A DNA stretch of 64,000 bases. Source: Hydractinia symbiolongicarpus (taxonomy: Eukaryota > Cnidaria > Hydrozoa > Anthoathecata > Hydractiniidae). Each line of letters starts with the position of its first letter. Positions within the stretch are counted from its first letter, which is position 1. A model generated the notes under the pieces. The model was given only the letters and a program-made list of their open reading frames with translations, did no database searches and was not told the origin of the DNA. This document shows positions 23,901-33,106 of this stretch, in pieces. A program made the position numbers and the translations under genes. The DNA is taken from NCBI RefSeq assembly GCF_029227915.1, contig NC_079882.1, forward strand, positions 22,945,001 to 23,009,000. Direction: 5' to 3'.

Positions 23901-24406
23901 GAAACGCCATTATAACGAGAGAGTAAACACCGTAGAATATGGGACCTTCAGTCCCCTTGTCTTCTCAACAAATGGAGGAATGGGTCGTGAGTGTGGAGCG
24001 TTTTACAAACGACTATCAGAGATGATTGCTGAAAAGCGGGATGTCACAGTTCAACAATCGACCAAATTCATAAGGTCGAAGATCTCATTCAGTTTGTTAA
24101 GATCAACTTTACTATGCATCAGAGGCGCACGCTCATTGTGGGGTAGGGAACCTGCAACAATCAATGACATTGAACTCTCCAATTCTCTTTCAAGGATTGT
24201 AGGCAGCGATTAATCAATAATCTATTCTGTGAAGAGATTTTAAAATTCAAAAACAATCAAAACACTCGAACAATCAGATTAAATAGACAGTAGTACAGTA
24301 TTAAAAATTAATAAATTGTTGCTATAATTGTAATGTAAGTTAAATATGAAATTAAAATCAAAAAAAAAAAAGTCACCGTACTGGAAACGTACTGGAGGCC
24401 TGAATG

Positions 24407-24440
<34 letters not shown>
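20907..24440 (+). mobile_element. RLE-type non-LTR retrotransposon nested in the ISL2EU-like element
   Basis: The 11-bp sequence agaatcatatt lies immediately before the element (20896-20906) and immediately after its poly(A) tail (24441-24451): a target-site duplication. The 5' part starts with AT-rich repeats, then AAGATGGCGG (21001-21010), a YY1-like motif placed as in other LINE 5' untranslated regions. One long ORF (21142-24213) follows, then about 130 bp of 3' untranslated sequence, an A-run at 24359-24370, a 37-bp unique stretch and a second long A-run ending at 24440. The copy looks full length and intact. Confidence 0.9.
21142..24213 (+). CDS. Retrotransposon polyprotein: zinc finger, reverse transcriptase, restriction-like endonuclease
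   Basis: An intact 1023-residue ORF. Residues 35-55 form a single C2HC finger (C-x2-C-x12-H-x3-C), probably for target or template binding. The reverse transcriptase spans about 350-640, with GVRPIGVGEVLRR, VDAANAFNNINR (motif A aspartate near 431), GTTQGDPIGMAVYA and FADDITS (catalytic DD about 520). After a linker comes CICGSSFDVSHALSC (about 807), a CCHC knuckle like the one ahead of the R2-type endonuclease. Then come RHNEIRD, and EARLDISATGF...FFDIRVFD (about 872-895), which fits the PD-(D/E)XK-like restriction endonuclease of RLE non-LTR elements. There is no APE endonuclease or RNase H. The clade is not assigned. Elements of this type insert by target-primed reverse transcription, in line with the poly(A) tail and target duplication. 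Confidence 0.88.
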   Translation: MNGGNGDSIGNSRPATAADEVMGQGLPSTSTEVPCVKCRKLFRTARGALQHQRQCKVIVSRVDLLPAEEEVPMHENSNNNATEVTTPEQFYWGEVKGSDFTKLIDSCYEKIVFWRKNLFMLPSGGAGKDFTREITRLLNAWVEDSPLGSISMKAIHIMPALLLQKPSKTSKTRDHVKALERRLRLWHGGEINALVNEAETLQSRLPKIMEKKTIETISKQFKEKMERGDVHGAIKLLTNNMSGGVLPLDDATIATLKEKHPKGQNTNDYNLLHGPVQRINPIIFDAIDEQMVLKSALATQGGSGPSGFDADGWRRPLTSKMYGECGKDLRSSIANVTKKICTQQINDQSLQGFLAARLVPLDKQPGVRPIGVGEVLRRICGKLVMSIVKGDVIISGSRVQMCSGQKGGSEAAIHSMRKAFESEGAEAVILVDAANAFNNINRKALLHNVQILCPEFSNYVVNCYRVPARLFVIGGIELRSNEGTTQGDPIGMAVYAMGITPLLNIMLSTIADVPDQMAAFADDITSTGKLQSLKQWWTNITTIGPHFGYFPQPMKSWLIVKEEHFDLAKTVFEGTNIQISKDGERHLGAVIGSKTAKDQYCKKRVKHWSDELTLLTQIAVTQPQAAYACYVSGFQHRYSYFIRTIPQMEDYLQPIEDILRHQFIPAITGGKVINDTERDLLSLPPRMGGLGLKNVCEIAPIEHENSKQFTFKLQNQILGTTENGEIKSIAMIKSEKNQRNKEKLVRVRAELNEDQKKKNDSNCLVGSSIWLTNLPIKELAYDLNKEQFQDALRIRYNWTLPRLPTECICGSSFDVSHALSCKKGGFVALRHNEIRDITAKLIDEVCVNVRSEPSLMALDGEQFQYRTANRSREARLDISATGFWTPGQRAFFDIRVFDLSARRYRGLELSKCFKRNEDEKKRHYNERVNTVEYGTFSPLVFSTNGGMGRECGAFYKRLSEMIAEKRDVTVQQSTKFIRSKISFSLLRSTLLCIRGARSLWGREPATINDIELSNSLSRIVGSD

Positions 24441-24443
<3 letters not shown>

Positions 24444-24540
24444 ATCATATTGGAAGCAATTAGTAAAGAATTTTAAGCACCGCTTGCCTCGTTTCCGTGC
24501 AACGAAGCAAAGTTACGCAATCATTTATGAAAAGGTCTAT

Positions 24541-25610
24541 TTGTATAATCTATTTGATTCCAGATGGAATCAGGTGTACAAAGGTGGGATATGGCTCTAG
24601 TTTAAGTGTTATTGTATGTTCAATTTCACGCTAATACTGTGCGTCAGTCAGCTTGTTTGCAAAAAAAGAAATTAAACATTTTTGTTCCAAACTTGTGTTC
24701 TTCAAAAATTTGTTCCTGTTTTAGAATATCCCTTTTTTACGGCGGAAGAATTGAGGGTCATGAAGATGCTTGTTTCGAGAATGCTTAAAACGCCATATTA
24801 ATGATAATAACCAGTTCATATAATCAAACTAATTAATTGGTTAAAACTAAAAGCGACACTGTCAGATTAGATTCAACCAAAATTCTAAAGACAATAAAAG
24901 CAATTTATACAAGGATTGCTTAGTCCAGTATTTTGAACCCAAGGTAATTACAATAATATAAATAGAGCCTTATTTAGGAATTCTATCCAATATCAATCCA
25001 TCATCTCCTTAAGCCTTTTTTAAATGTTAAGAATTTTACATGTCTACGATGTCGTTGGATCATTTAAATTATCTAACTAAGTTTTTTTCCTATAGTAGTT
25101 TTAACATTTAAACCTTTTATTGTTGTATACCTCGATCATTATTTATGAGCATCTAAAATTTGTAATTATTGTATTTTTCAAACTTGTAACCTGATTTGGT
25201 ATTAGGTTTTTTCCTATTCGAATGATTTTCAGTATGTTGAGACAAATCAAATAATTACACAATTATTTACTTTAAAAATTAACTTTTTTAGCCATGCGTA
25301 ATTCTTCATTATAAACAAATTCAGTGAAGCAAGTAAACGAATTTTATTTAATAATTTTTTATGCTCCAGTTATTATAGAAACCAGTCATTTTGTGCACCA
25401 TTGAATTTTTCGGTAACAATCAAAACAATTATTCGACGTGAATGAATTCTGAAAGTGTGAGATAAGATAATACCATATTTTTTCCTCGAATTATTTCAGC
25501 AATCATCTACATTAAATTCTCATCAAATTGAATTAGATATACATTGAACTTTCATATATGACAATACTGAAACATCAGACCAGATTAGCTAATAAAAAAA
25601 AATTATATCC
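24541..25610. other. Intergenic, no gene seen
   Basis: AT-rich, low-complexity sequence right of the ISL2EU-like element; no supported features. Confidence 0.5.
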
Positions 25611-25929
25611 TTCTCTATTTATTTACGTTTTATTTAGTTACACTTTTATCATAACAAATACTGAAAGAATTATTAATACTAAGTAATGTAAGAACCTTTT
25701 TACTAACAGCAGCATTTGTATCGTGTACGCCAAAAAACTTGTCACGACGTAGCAAATACGATATATTTTTATCGAATTTATCGCGAAAGACGATGTCTGC
25801 AGGATTTCTTCACGGGCTACTCCTTTAGTATGAGTATGTCAGACAAAAAAAAAATTCAGGCAAACAACTAGGTAAGAAATGATATCCTAACATAAAACAA
25901 TTTTACTTACTTAGATTACTCGTCTAGCA

Positions 25930-26317
25930 ATGTACGCTTCAATGTTTTTCACCATTCTGTGATGTAAATCATGGTGTAAATGCAACGAAATGCAGGAACA
26001 CATAATACCGGATCAGGCTTTACGAACACGAACTGCAGATCACTTTACGAACACGAACTGCAGAGGCGTTGCATGCTTTTGTCCGATATAATTTGTACCT
26101 TTTCTCCAGTTCATTTCGGTGCCTTTGGGATATGGTTTCTTACTGCAATCAACTCATACAGGAAGGTCGTGGTAAGTGTTTCAGTGGAACTAAGATTAGA
26201 GGAAAAACAGTGAATTTCTTCGTTGTCGATTATGCTGACACACAAGTGATCGAAGCTACAAAGAAACAAAATATAAGAAATATTGAAATGTATTTAGGAA
26301 AAGATGTAACTGAGTGA
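25930..26317 (+). pseudogene. Truncated inverted copy of the PI-PLC X-domain-like gene
   Basis: The start MYASMFFTIL matches the intact gene at 12157-13176. The sequence then jumps through short scrambled pieces to the C-terminus, where the last 50 or so residues (from EGRGKCFSGTKIRGKTVNFF to the stop) are almost identical to the intact protein. The central two thirds, with both catalytic histidines, are missing. Homology continues beyond the gene on both sides (25610-25930 and 26318-26430), in reverse orientation relative to the intact locus. This identifies an inverted segmental duplication followed by internal deletion. Confidence 0.85.
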
Positions 26318-26430
26318 GTTTATATTAACTATTTCAACTTCTTTACATTAAAATTGTAGTTATTTTAATTACAAAAAATAACGACATATCTAATTGGTAT
26401 TTTACTTGGAATTGGTTTCAAAAGACCTAG

Positions 26431-27420
26431 GAAGTTAATTTTAGCAAACTTTTGTTAATTTCGCGAAAGTATTGCCCGCAGAAATTACTTGGAAATTTGC
26501 TAACTAAATCATATGTACGGAGTATGAGATATGTTGGTTTATCCTTTCGTCGATGCGCCTGGGGCTTTTTTTAACACATTGAATTCGCATCATTGTAATT
26601 GCTCATTTTACTGGATTAAAAATTCTCTACTACTTTCTTGCGGAAACAGAAAGCTGTTGTTTTGTTGTTGAAGCTCTTATCGTCATTATGGCGACTACTT
26701 TACAGGGCCGCGGGGTAATTGTTGTTATGCTCTCATGATATACACTTGTGGAAAAAGACCAATCTTTTAGCTGTTTTTATTGAAGCGTGGCGCTTAGTTA
26801 GTGTTGCTGTACTATCTATGAGTTTTAATATTTTTCCAGCAAAAATGAAGTGAAGAAGCATTTAAAATAAACGATTTTTTAGGATTACATGAAAGGACAA
26901 GAAATCTGAAATTGTTTTTATGCTACAATACGTAAAAAATCATGTTTGTAGAGTTTTCTTCAGAATTTAGACAGAAAGGGGAACTTTTAAATTTTCCTTT
27001 TTGGCAAAACAAATAAACAAACACAACCAATTTTTATTATAATGTGTATATAGCTATGCATTTAAGAAACGCACCAAAGAATTTTTGTGTCGTATAATCT
27101 GGACAATGTTGCATTAACATATTTTTATTTTTTTAAAAAACATGAAGTTCATGTTTCCTATTTTATTTTTATACGTGAGCTCTCACAAAAGCGTTCTTTC
27201 AGCACAATCTTTTGAAATAAGCTCTCACGCGCAGAGTATAGAGCTTACATACAAAAGTTAGATATTTTTAAAAAGAAGCTCCTGTCTGGAGTAATAAGAA
27301 TGGTTGATGAAATTTGAAAGCTTTAGTTGGTAGCCCGCTATTTACTGCACTTTGTGTGTCTCGTTACTGCAGTTACCATTTTGCGTGGCAGACAGACAGA
27401 CGTATACGGGTATTATAATA
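26431..27420. other. Intergenic, no gene seen
   Basis: No coding frame or repeat with clear limits. Confidence 0.5.
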
Positions 27421-27850
27421 TAGATAGTCGTTAGCCTGTGAAAAAATATCCACGGGTGCACCCGCTTTTAAATTTACTTGTCTCAGCAAAGTAGATAAAA
27501 ATATATCGCATTTAGTATTCGTGCGTTATTAAATATTTCGTGTTTACGTAACAGGACGCGTCTTTCGCGGGTACACAGACAAAGTACGACTATTATTAAA
27601 GAGACTGTCCTTAACCCGTGGATCCACAGGTTGTTCGTTTTTAAATTACACGGTATTTTGTGTGCCCGTTGCACGACACTTTTCTTGCCCGTCCTTTAAA
27701 TTTATCCGTCGCAACACAGTGGATAAAATTATATCGCATTTGATATTCGTGTTTCCGTAGCACGATTGTCTAACTCAGCGGGGAGGTCCGCGAAAAAGGT
27801 CGGGCGACTCCGTGAATTTTTCCACGGGTAATACGACTATTATGAAAAAG
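27421..27850. repeat. Diverged direct repeat, about 230-bp period
   Basis: The sequence aaatttacttgtctcagcaa...tatatcgcatttagtattcgtg near 27470-27525 recurs as aaatttatccgtcgcaacac...tatatcgcatttgatattcgtg near 27700-27755, with related cacgggt and cccgtgg motifs around each. Probably a decayed MITE or satellite pair. Confidence 0.6.
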
Positions 27851-28357
27851 ATGCAGAACGTTTGACGACCTCGTACAGAGAGCTTTCTTAAGGCAAGAAT
27901 ACCTGGTGAAACATTTTTTTAAAAACATTCGACGTTTTTCTTTCGAAATTTTTATATTGTGTGTATTTTAAGAAAGAATTGTTGCTCGAGATACGTAAAA
28001 AATGAAGTCGCAACGCAAAGTAACTTGTATTATAATAATTGAAATTTTAAGCAAGTTAAAAAACGTGAAAAAAAGAAAAAGACGATTCTACCGGGTAAAA
28101 CCATTAACTAAAAGAATATCATGAAGTTAAAATCTCTTCACGTTCCATCTTCGCGCACATTTTCCTTCTAACAAAATTAGAAATGCGCAAAAATCTTTGT
28201 TTACAATAAACTGGTGCGATCTTTCTTTTAAGACAAGAAATACCATAGTCATAAGAAAAAAAGATAGTCTGGCGTCTCGGGGCCGTTTCTATTGTTCTCG
28301 CTAATCATGTTGTCAAAATGGGGGTGGCACGAGCGCCAATACACTAAAATCAGCAAG

Positions 28358-29557
28358 ATGGCTGCCGCAGCCGAAGATTACTTTGGAGATGAAGATTTGG
28401 ATGCTATTTTGTTGATACTTGAGGAGAATATTCTCGAAAATAATACAGATTTTACTGGAGAGTTCGAGGGAATAGTTGGTGAAATCAATGATGAGGTTCC
28501 TGCCGCGGGATTTCAGTGTTCTGAGTGCGAAAAAGTATGCAAAAGTCAACGTGGTTTAACCAGGCATCGTAATGTAAAACACGCACCCACAAATACTGAT
28601 TCTGCCATTGCTTCGACATCACAAAATGTGAAAAAGACCCCTGAAGAGTTGCTACATCCTCTATACTTCAAGAAATATGTAAACGCTAGTGCATTGAAGC
28701 TAGCAAAGGATGAATGTTACTCTGAGAAAACACGTGAAGAATTTGATGGCTACACAGTGACACTTGATGAGGCAAATGCATCATATGCTTATGTTCGTGA
28801 TGTAATTGGTCAATTCAAGGGAAATGCTGAGAAATTTTATCCAAAATTTTACAAATGTATATCAGCAGATGAAGTCATCTTTCAGAAATTATCACGGAAA
28901 TGTTCAGTTCTACTTGGTTGTGAGGTAGCAAATCATGTCTTGGCTCATATCACAGGTTCTATTGTGAAAGAAAACACCGTTGAATTTCCGAAACCATGTT
29001 ACAGTGCCAAGGAAATCAATATCATAATATATTTGAGTGGTTATGTCTTTTCCACAATGTACAGGCGATTGAGACGTTCAAAAGCTACACAGAGTATGTT
29101 GGGTGTTCAATGTTTGAACATACTTATAGTTGGCAAGCAATCGGCCGATGAAAGTTGCGAAAGTGATGTCCTAATAAAAGCTAAGGATAGAGGCGGTCTA
29201 TGGAGTGTTACCCCAGAAGTTCATGCAATATTTACCGAAGTCGAAACATCATTTCGCGAATCAACAGCTAATTTTGGTAGACAAATAGACAGCAAAAAAA
29301 TGGTATCAAAACTTATGGAAAATTCATACATTTTGTGTAATTTCAATAAATTGAGAAATATTTCTGCTGAAAAAGTTGAAAAAGAAATAGCGTTGAATTT
29401 GTTGGATCACTTGATAACACTTTACATCCGTGTGCGAACGTTTTCTTTGGTGAAAGATAAAATTAAACTACATAAAATTGCCTCGAAAAAAAAGAAGACC
29501 AGATCACTTCGAACCGAGATAAAAAAATCATCTGTATCACTGGACAAAGGTCATTGA
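28358..29557 (+). CDS. C2H2 zinc-finger partner protein of P-type element A
   Basis: A 399-residue intronless ORF with an acidic N-terminus (AEDYFGDEDLDAIL), then one C2H2 finger, CSECEKVCKSQRGLTRHRNVKH (residues about 52-73). A long conserved region follows without a family I know. Its marks are LHPLYFKKYV, AEKFYPKFYK, YLSGYVFSTMYRRLRR, KDRGGLWSV and LYIRVRTFSLVKDK. The YLSGYVF...R pattern faintly recalls C-terminal parts of P-type transposases (inference). The start at 28358 is chosen over an earlier in-frame ATG because element B's homologue begins at the equivalent AAAATGGCTCC. The start codon lies in AAGATGGCTGCC, a YY1-like context. The gene converges on the transposase gene, so both were carried together in at least two diverged elements. 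It could be an accessory DNA-binding or target-selection factor, or a repressor. Confidence 0.8.
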   Translation: MAAAAEDYFGDEDLDAILLILEENILENNTDFTGEFEGIVGEINDEVPAAGFQCSECEKVCKSQRGLTRHRNVKHAPTNTDSAIASTSQNVKKTPEELLHPLYFKKYVNASALKLAKDECYSEKTREEFDGYTVTLDEANASYAYVRDVIGQFKGNAEKFYPKFYKCISADEVIFQKLSRKCSVLLGCEVANHVLAHITGSIVKENTVEFPKPCYSAKEINIIIYLSGYVFSTMYRRLRRSKATQSMLGVQCLNILIVGKQSADESCESDVLIKAKDRGGLWSVTPEVHAIFTEVETSFRESTANFGRQIDSKKMVSKLMENSYILCNFNKLRNISAEKVEKEIALNLLDHLITLYIRVRTFSLVKDKIKLHKIASKKKKTRSLRTEIKKSSVSLDKGH

Positions 29558-29581
29558 ACCTCTTATACAAACTAATTAAAC

Positions 29582-29597
29582 GGCTATTTTTATAGCC
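29582..29597 (+). terminator. Histone-like 3' stem-loop after the element A zinc-finger gene
   Basis: GGCTAT-TTTT-ATAGCC, a 6-bp stem with a 4-nt loop, starting 24 nt after the stop. The 5' flank is TTAAAC and the 3' flank ACACAC, followed by a purine-rich GAAAAAAG 6 nt later. Histone mRNA 3' hairpins have a 6-bp stem beginning GG, a UUUC or UUUU loop closed by U-A, an A-rich 5' flank and ACC(C)A after it. The fifth stem pair here is A-U where histones have a pyrimidine-purine pair. Confidence 0.65.
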
Positions 29598-30150
29598 ACA
29601 CACTTGAAAAAAGCATTATTATGGCAAATGGCATATAAACTTTATATTTTAGAAGGATACTGTATCCCAGAATTTCATATCTATGGTAAGGCACTTATTT
29701 TTTATTGCTGTTATATAGAAAAAATATGTTGAACTTCATCCCTATATATAGCAGATTTCGTGAATTTTGATTCTTTTCGCTTAAAATTTGGGAAGGAAGA
29801 AAATAATTTTTTCAATACAATGTTTCGCAAATGTTTTGAAAAGTCAAAATAATTTTTGGGGTTTTTCAGCTCTTGAAAGTTTATGTATCACACAAAAAAG
29901 ATTTTTTCAATATTTTTCTAATTTTTCATTAATCGCTAAATTAAATCTCGTAAATTTCTGCCTAAGGTACTAAGATTACAGTAAAAAAGAAAATAAAGTA
30001 AGCTAATTTTATCATTGCCAAAAACCGTGAAACTGAAAAAATAAAGGCAAATAAAAATTTTTGAAAAAATACGTACCTTGCAAAAATAGTTCACATTGCA
30101 GCAACTTCATGAGCAAGATTAATACCAAAAATATGTTTTTTTAAATGTGT

Positions 30151-30166
30151 GGCTATAAAAATAGCC
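30151..30166 (-). terminator. Histone-like 3' stem-loop after the element A transposase gene
   Basis: The same 16-nt hairpin on the minus strand, starting 25 nt after the stop at 30192-30194, with flanks AATTAAAC and ACACAT. It forms an inverted pair with the hairpin at 29582-29597, 553 bp apart. The intervening DNA is unrelated to that of elements B and C. Confidence 0.65.
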
Positions 30167-30191
30167 GTTTAATTAGTTCGTTGTGTACAAG

Positions 30192-32876
30192 TTAGTTCTT
30201 TTTGTTTCTTTTACGGCATGGAACAGTCTCAACATCTATTGTAGCGAGTATAGGGTCATCATTGCGGCAGTTACCAGCTATCGGTCGAAATAATTTTGAT
30301 GTATGAATTGTATTGTCGTTGTAACCAAAATCCCTAAGTGAAGGATTATCTTTACGGTGTCCAATTGAATGTTGCTGGCCAAAATAATTTTCAAGTGGAT
30401 CTTGACAAAATCTTTCGGTAAATACATCAGGTACATTTTGAGATAGCAAGTATTTTATGAGCTCAATACTGGAGTAAACGGTCAATTGAAGTCCCTCATA
30501 GGTTTGCCAAGAAATAAACATATTCGCTCTAGCATTATCGGTATACTGAGCATCATTTCGGTCAGCGATAGAAATTTTCCAGTCGGTGAAGTATTTTAAG
30601 AAGGTATCAATCAACCATGTGAAACGTTCATCATCAAGGTTTTCATATGGTTTTAGAAATGGTTTTTGTTTTCTTACACATTCCACAGAATTTCTGACAT
30701 TCATACAGTCAAAAAATTTGTCCAACATCCTGCAATATGTGGCCGTACCAATTGCATCCGGTGGACCATATGTCTGTAAAGCTTGAAATACAGATTCGCT
30801 CAACACTTGAGCTGCAAGTCGCACATTCATGACTGAAAAGGGTGTCAAAGAAATGTGTTCATTTGTAATTTTTGGTACTAAGTGTAACCCACAATCTAAA
30901 TCATCATGAAAAAGCTTTGAGATATGATTCCAAGTCAAATAATGACCGTCATTCCACATACTGCGAGTAGCACGGCCGGATAACGAATTAAGTAAACAGT
31001 TCCGGGATGTCTTAATCAAGTGCGGCGGGTCAGATATAAAATAAATAAAACGTTTCTCTTCTGCCATTATGTTCAGTGTACGGTATGTAACATCAATGTG
31101 AGGATTAAAATCTTCAACTCGTTCCATGTGTTGATGCATCCGATACATAGTATGGTTTGGCGAGCCACCATCACTAGTCACTCCGACAACTTTCATACCA
31201 ACATTGTCGTCTAAAATACCAACAGCTTTCCAAAACAACGGAAATAATTGTATTGAAGTAGCATTTGATGTAGCAAAATATGCTAAAGAAAATTTAAGAG
31301 GATTAACAATACTTCGGACCAGAAAAACCAAAACATGACTGGCTATATCTTCTGATTTTGATTTTGGTAAGGTGGCATAATTCAGTTCTGTGTCTCCCAG
31401 GTCAACAAAGCCAATTAAATCACCTGTGTGCTTGTCCCACACTAAATTCTCTTGGATTTTCATTTCGTCCATCAAAATTATACAATACTTTTCTATTTCT
31501 TGAAATTTAGAAACAATATTTGCGAGCTCTTTGATAACAGGTGGATTAAATCCTTGTTGAGGCCGGATGTAATTTTTGTAATCTCTTAAGCGTCTACGAC
31601 TTGGCAAAATTAAAAAACCTGTTTTATTTTTTTCATCATATCTGATTTCATCGTATACCGCGGGTGATTTTGCTGCCAAGGCAAGACAATATCGGATGAT
31701 CATTGGATGATATCTCACTCCTTTTTCTGATGTTGATAAATAATTTTGTTGTTCTGCCCAAAATTTTTTCATAAAAGGTGTAATTTTACTTTGGTCTGCA
31801 CCAGACATGATAGTCGCAAGATCATCACCAAGAGTTTCAGGAACCGGTACAGATTTCTTATTTATTTCAATGAGCAGTTGCTTGTTTTCATGTCTCGACT
31901 CTTAAACATAAAGTTTTACACGTTGCGGAGATGTCAATGTTATCGGTGCTTTCGGCTTGGCAGGAATGTTCATATTTGCTCTTTTTCTTTTCAAACTAAG
32001 ATCTTCCTTCTTCTCCACAAGAATACATTCAGCACATTTTTCAATTCCTTTTTGTATCAACAGGTAACAATTTGTTGGCCGATACCACTTTGTTTGGAAT
32101 AAAGGCGAAGAGGTGAATGATCCCATAAAGATTTTTGGTACGGTATGTTCCAAACAGCTAGCAGAAAATTTTTTTGACAGTCCAGGGCATAATGTTAATG
32201 ATGAAACCAAAGAACATAAATTAGAAATAGTAACATTTTTCACAGATCTGTCATGATTTTCATATATTTCATGTTTCACGGGAACTGACCACAAAAAAGC
32301 GCGTACTACAAAATCAAGGTGTTAATCAACATAAATCTCAAACTTTGGTACGGAATGAGTTTGATCATGGTGAAAAAAAGACATGCAACTTGTCGACGGT
32401 GAAGATACTACCCAACTGTTCAACTTCAAAGAACTCACACGATTTTTAAAATCATCAAATGATTTGTAATATGATGATCAAGTCTGTGTAGTTGATGCAT
32501 ATAAAAAAAATTCCCTTTTATTTATTATTGTGGAAGCATAATCACGAGGTTTGGTGATGGTGGAAGATGAAGGATGACTTTTTGTTGGTAAATTCAGTGT
32601 TGGTAAAACTCCTGGATTAAGGGTTGCTTTTGTAATATGTTTGTAGTATTCATCCTCCTTGAAATGACGTTGACAAATATGTAAATTACACTTTTCAATT
32701 TGACCACGAAGTGAATTATCGATCACGCGATCTTTAGTAATAATTGAGATTAGTTTATCCCTCCAATTCTTGTCGAAATCGCTTTTTCCAGCTGGCACTT
32801 TGAACAACGATAAACCCTTATACTCTGGTCGACGTGAGACTGAACAGCCGTAAATAGAACAATTAGCACCAGGCAT
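30192..32876 (-). pseudogene. THAP-domain P-type transposase of element A, with inactivating changes
   Basis: The N-terminus MPGANCSIYGCSVS...LHICQRHF is a THAP C2CH finger (start ATG at 32874-32876). A region follows with PGVLPTLNLP. After a frameshift near 32465 and an in-frame TAA near 32330, homology to element B continues (KFEIYVD, VKHEIYENHDRSVKN). A further TAA at 31902-31904 precedes the long open core (30192-31808, 538 codons). That core has the P-element/THAP9-type RNase H fold, with ILMDEMKIQENLVWD (Asp 114 counted from the ATG at 31808), VGVTSDGGSPN (Asp 213), FISDPPHLIKTSRN and the late acidic CQDPLENYFGQQ (Glu 472). The catalytic core is intact; only the N-terminal third is damaged. 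The two introns present in element B's gene are absent here. Confidence 0.85.
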
Positions 32877-33106
32877 AACAACTTTCAACGTATCAAATAA
32901 CAATTTCGAAGTAAATTTCCAAAATAAAACCAATGTTAGCAAACAAAACTTTCGATTTCCCTAACGAACATGCTAGAAAACCGCCATTTTAGATTTTGAT
33001 GCATTCGAGAGAAAAGGCCCGAGTTTAGAAACGGCCACAAAACGATAGAACAATGGCCTATTGTTACTGTCCAGACTATCTTTTTTTCTTATGACTATGG
33101 AAATAC

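Larger units (their letters stand above)
16449..24538. mobile_element. ISL2EU-like (PIF/Harbinger-related) two-gene DNA transposon with a nested retrotransposon
   Basis: The terminal inverted repeats begin AGACCTTTTCATAAAT at both ends and continue imperfectly for about 65 bp to an ACGAG[A/G]CAAGCGGTGCT block (left 16449-16512, right 24476-24538 read inwards). The dinucleotide AT flanks both ends (16447-16448, 24539-24540), matching the 2-bp duplication known for ISL2EU elements. Inside are a THAP-DDE transposase gene (+) and a convergent SWIM/YqaJ gene (-). The right terminal repeat is separated from the second gene's promoter by a 3.5-kb retrotransposon (20907-24440). Without it the element would be about 4.5 kb. 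Both genes are open throughout, so the element may be recently active. Confidence 0.88.
28244..33099. mobile_element. P-superfamily transposon, element A (two convergent genes)
   Basis: Perfect 29-bp terminal inverted repeats lie at 28244-28272 and 33071-33099, starting CATAGTCATAAG and ending GATAGTCTGG. They are flanked by a 7-bp target duplication, gaaatac (28237-28243 and 33100-33106). The 4856-bp interior has a C2H2 zinc-finger gene (+, 28358-29557) and a THAP P-type transposase gene (-, 30192-32876) pointing at each other. Each is followed by the same 16-nt hairpin. Subterminal GGCCGTTTCTA-type sequences are also repeated in inverted orientation. The layout is the same as in element B (40784-45406). 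The transposase is broken by one frameshift and two stops, so this copy is probably not autonomous, but the zinc-finger gene is open. Confidence 0.93.

Noticed and set aside
29582-30166. Hairpin pair in element A as the terminal repeats of a nested MITE
   Set aside because: The DNA between the hairpins is unrelated in elements A, B and C, no target duplication flanks the pairs, and the distance to each stop codon is nearly constant (21-25 nt). Not fully excluded.
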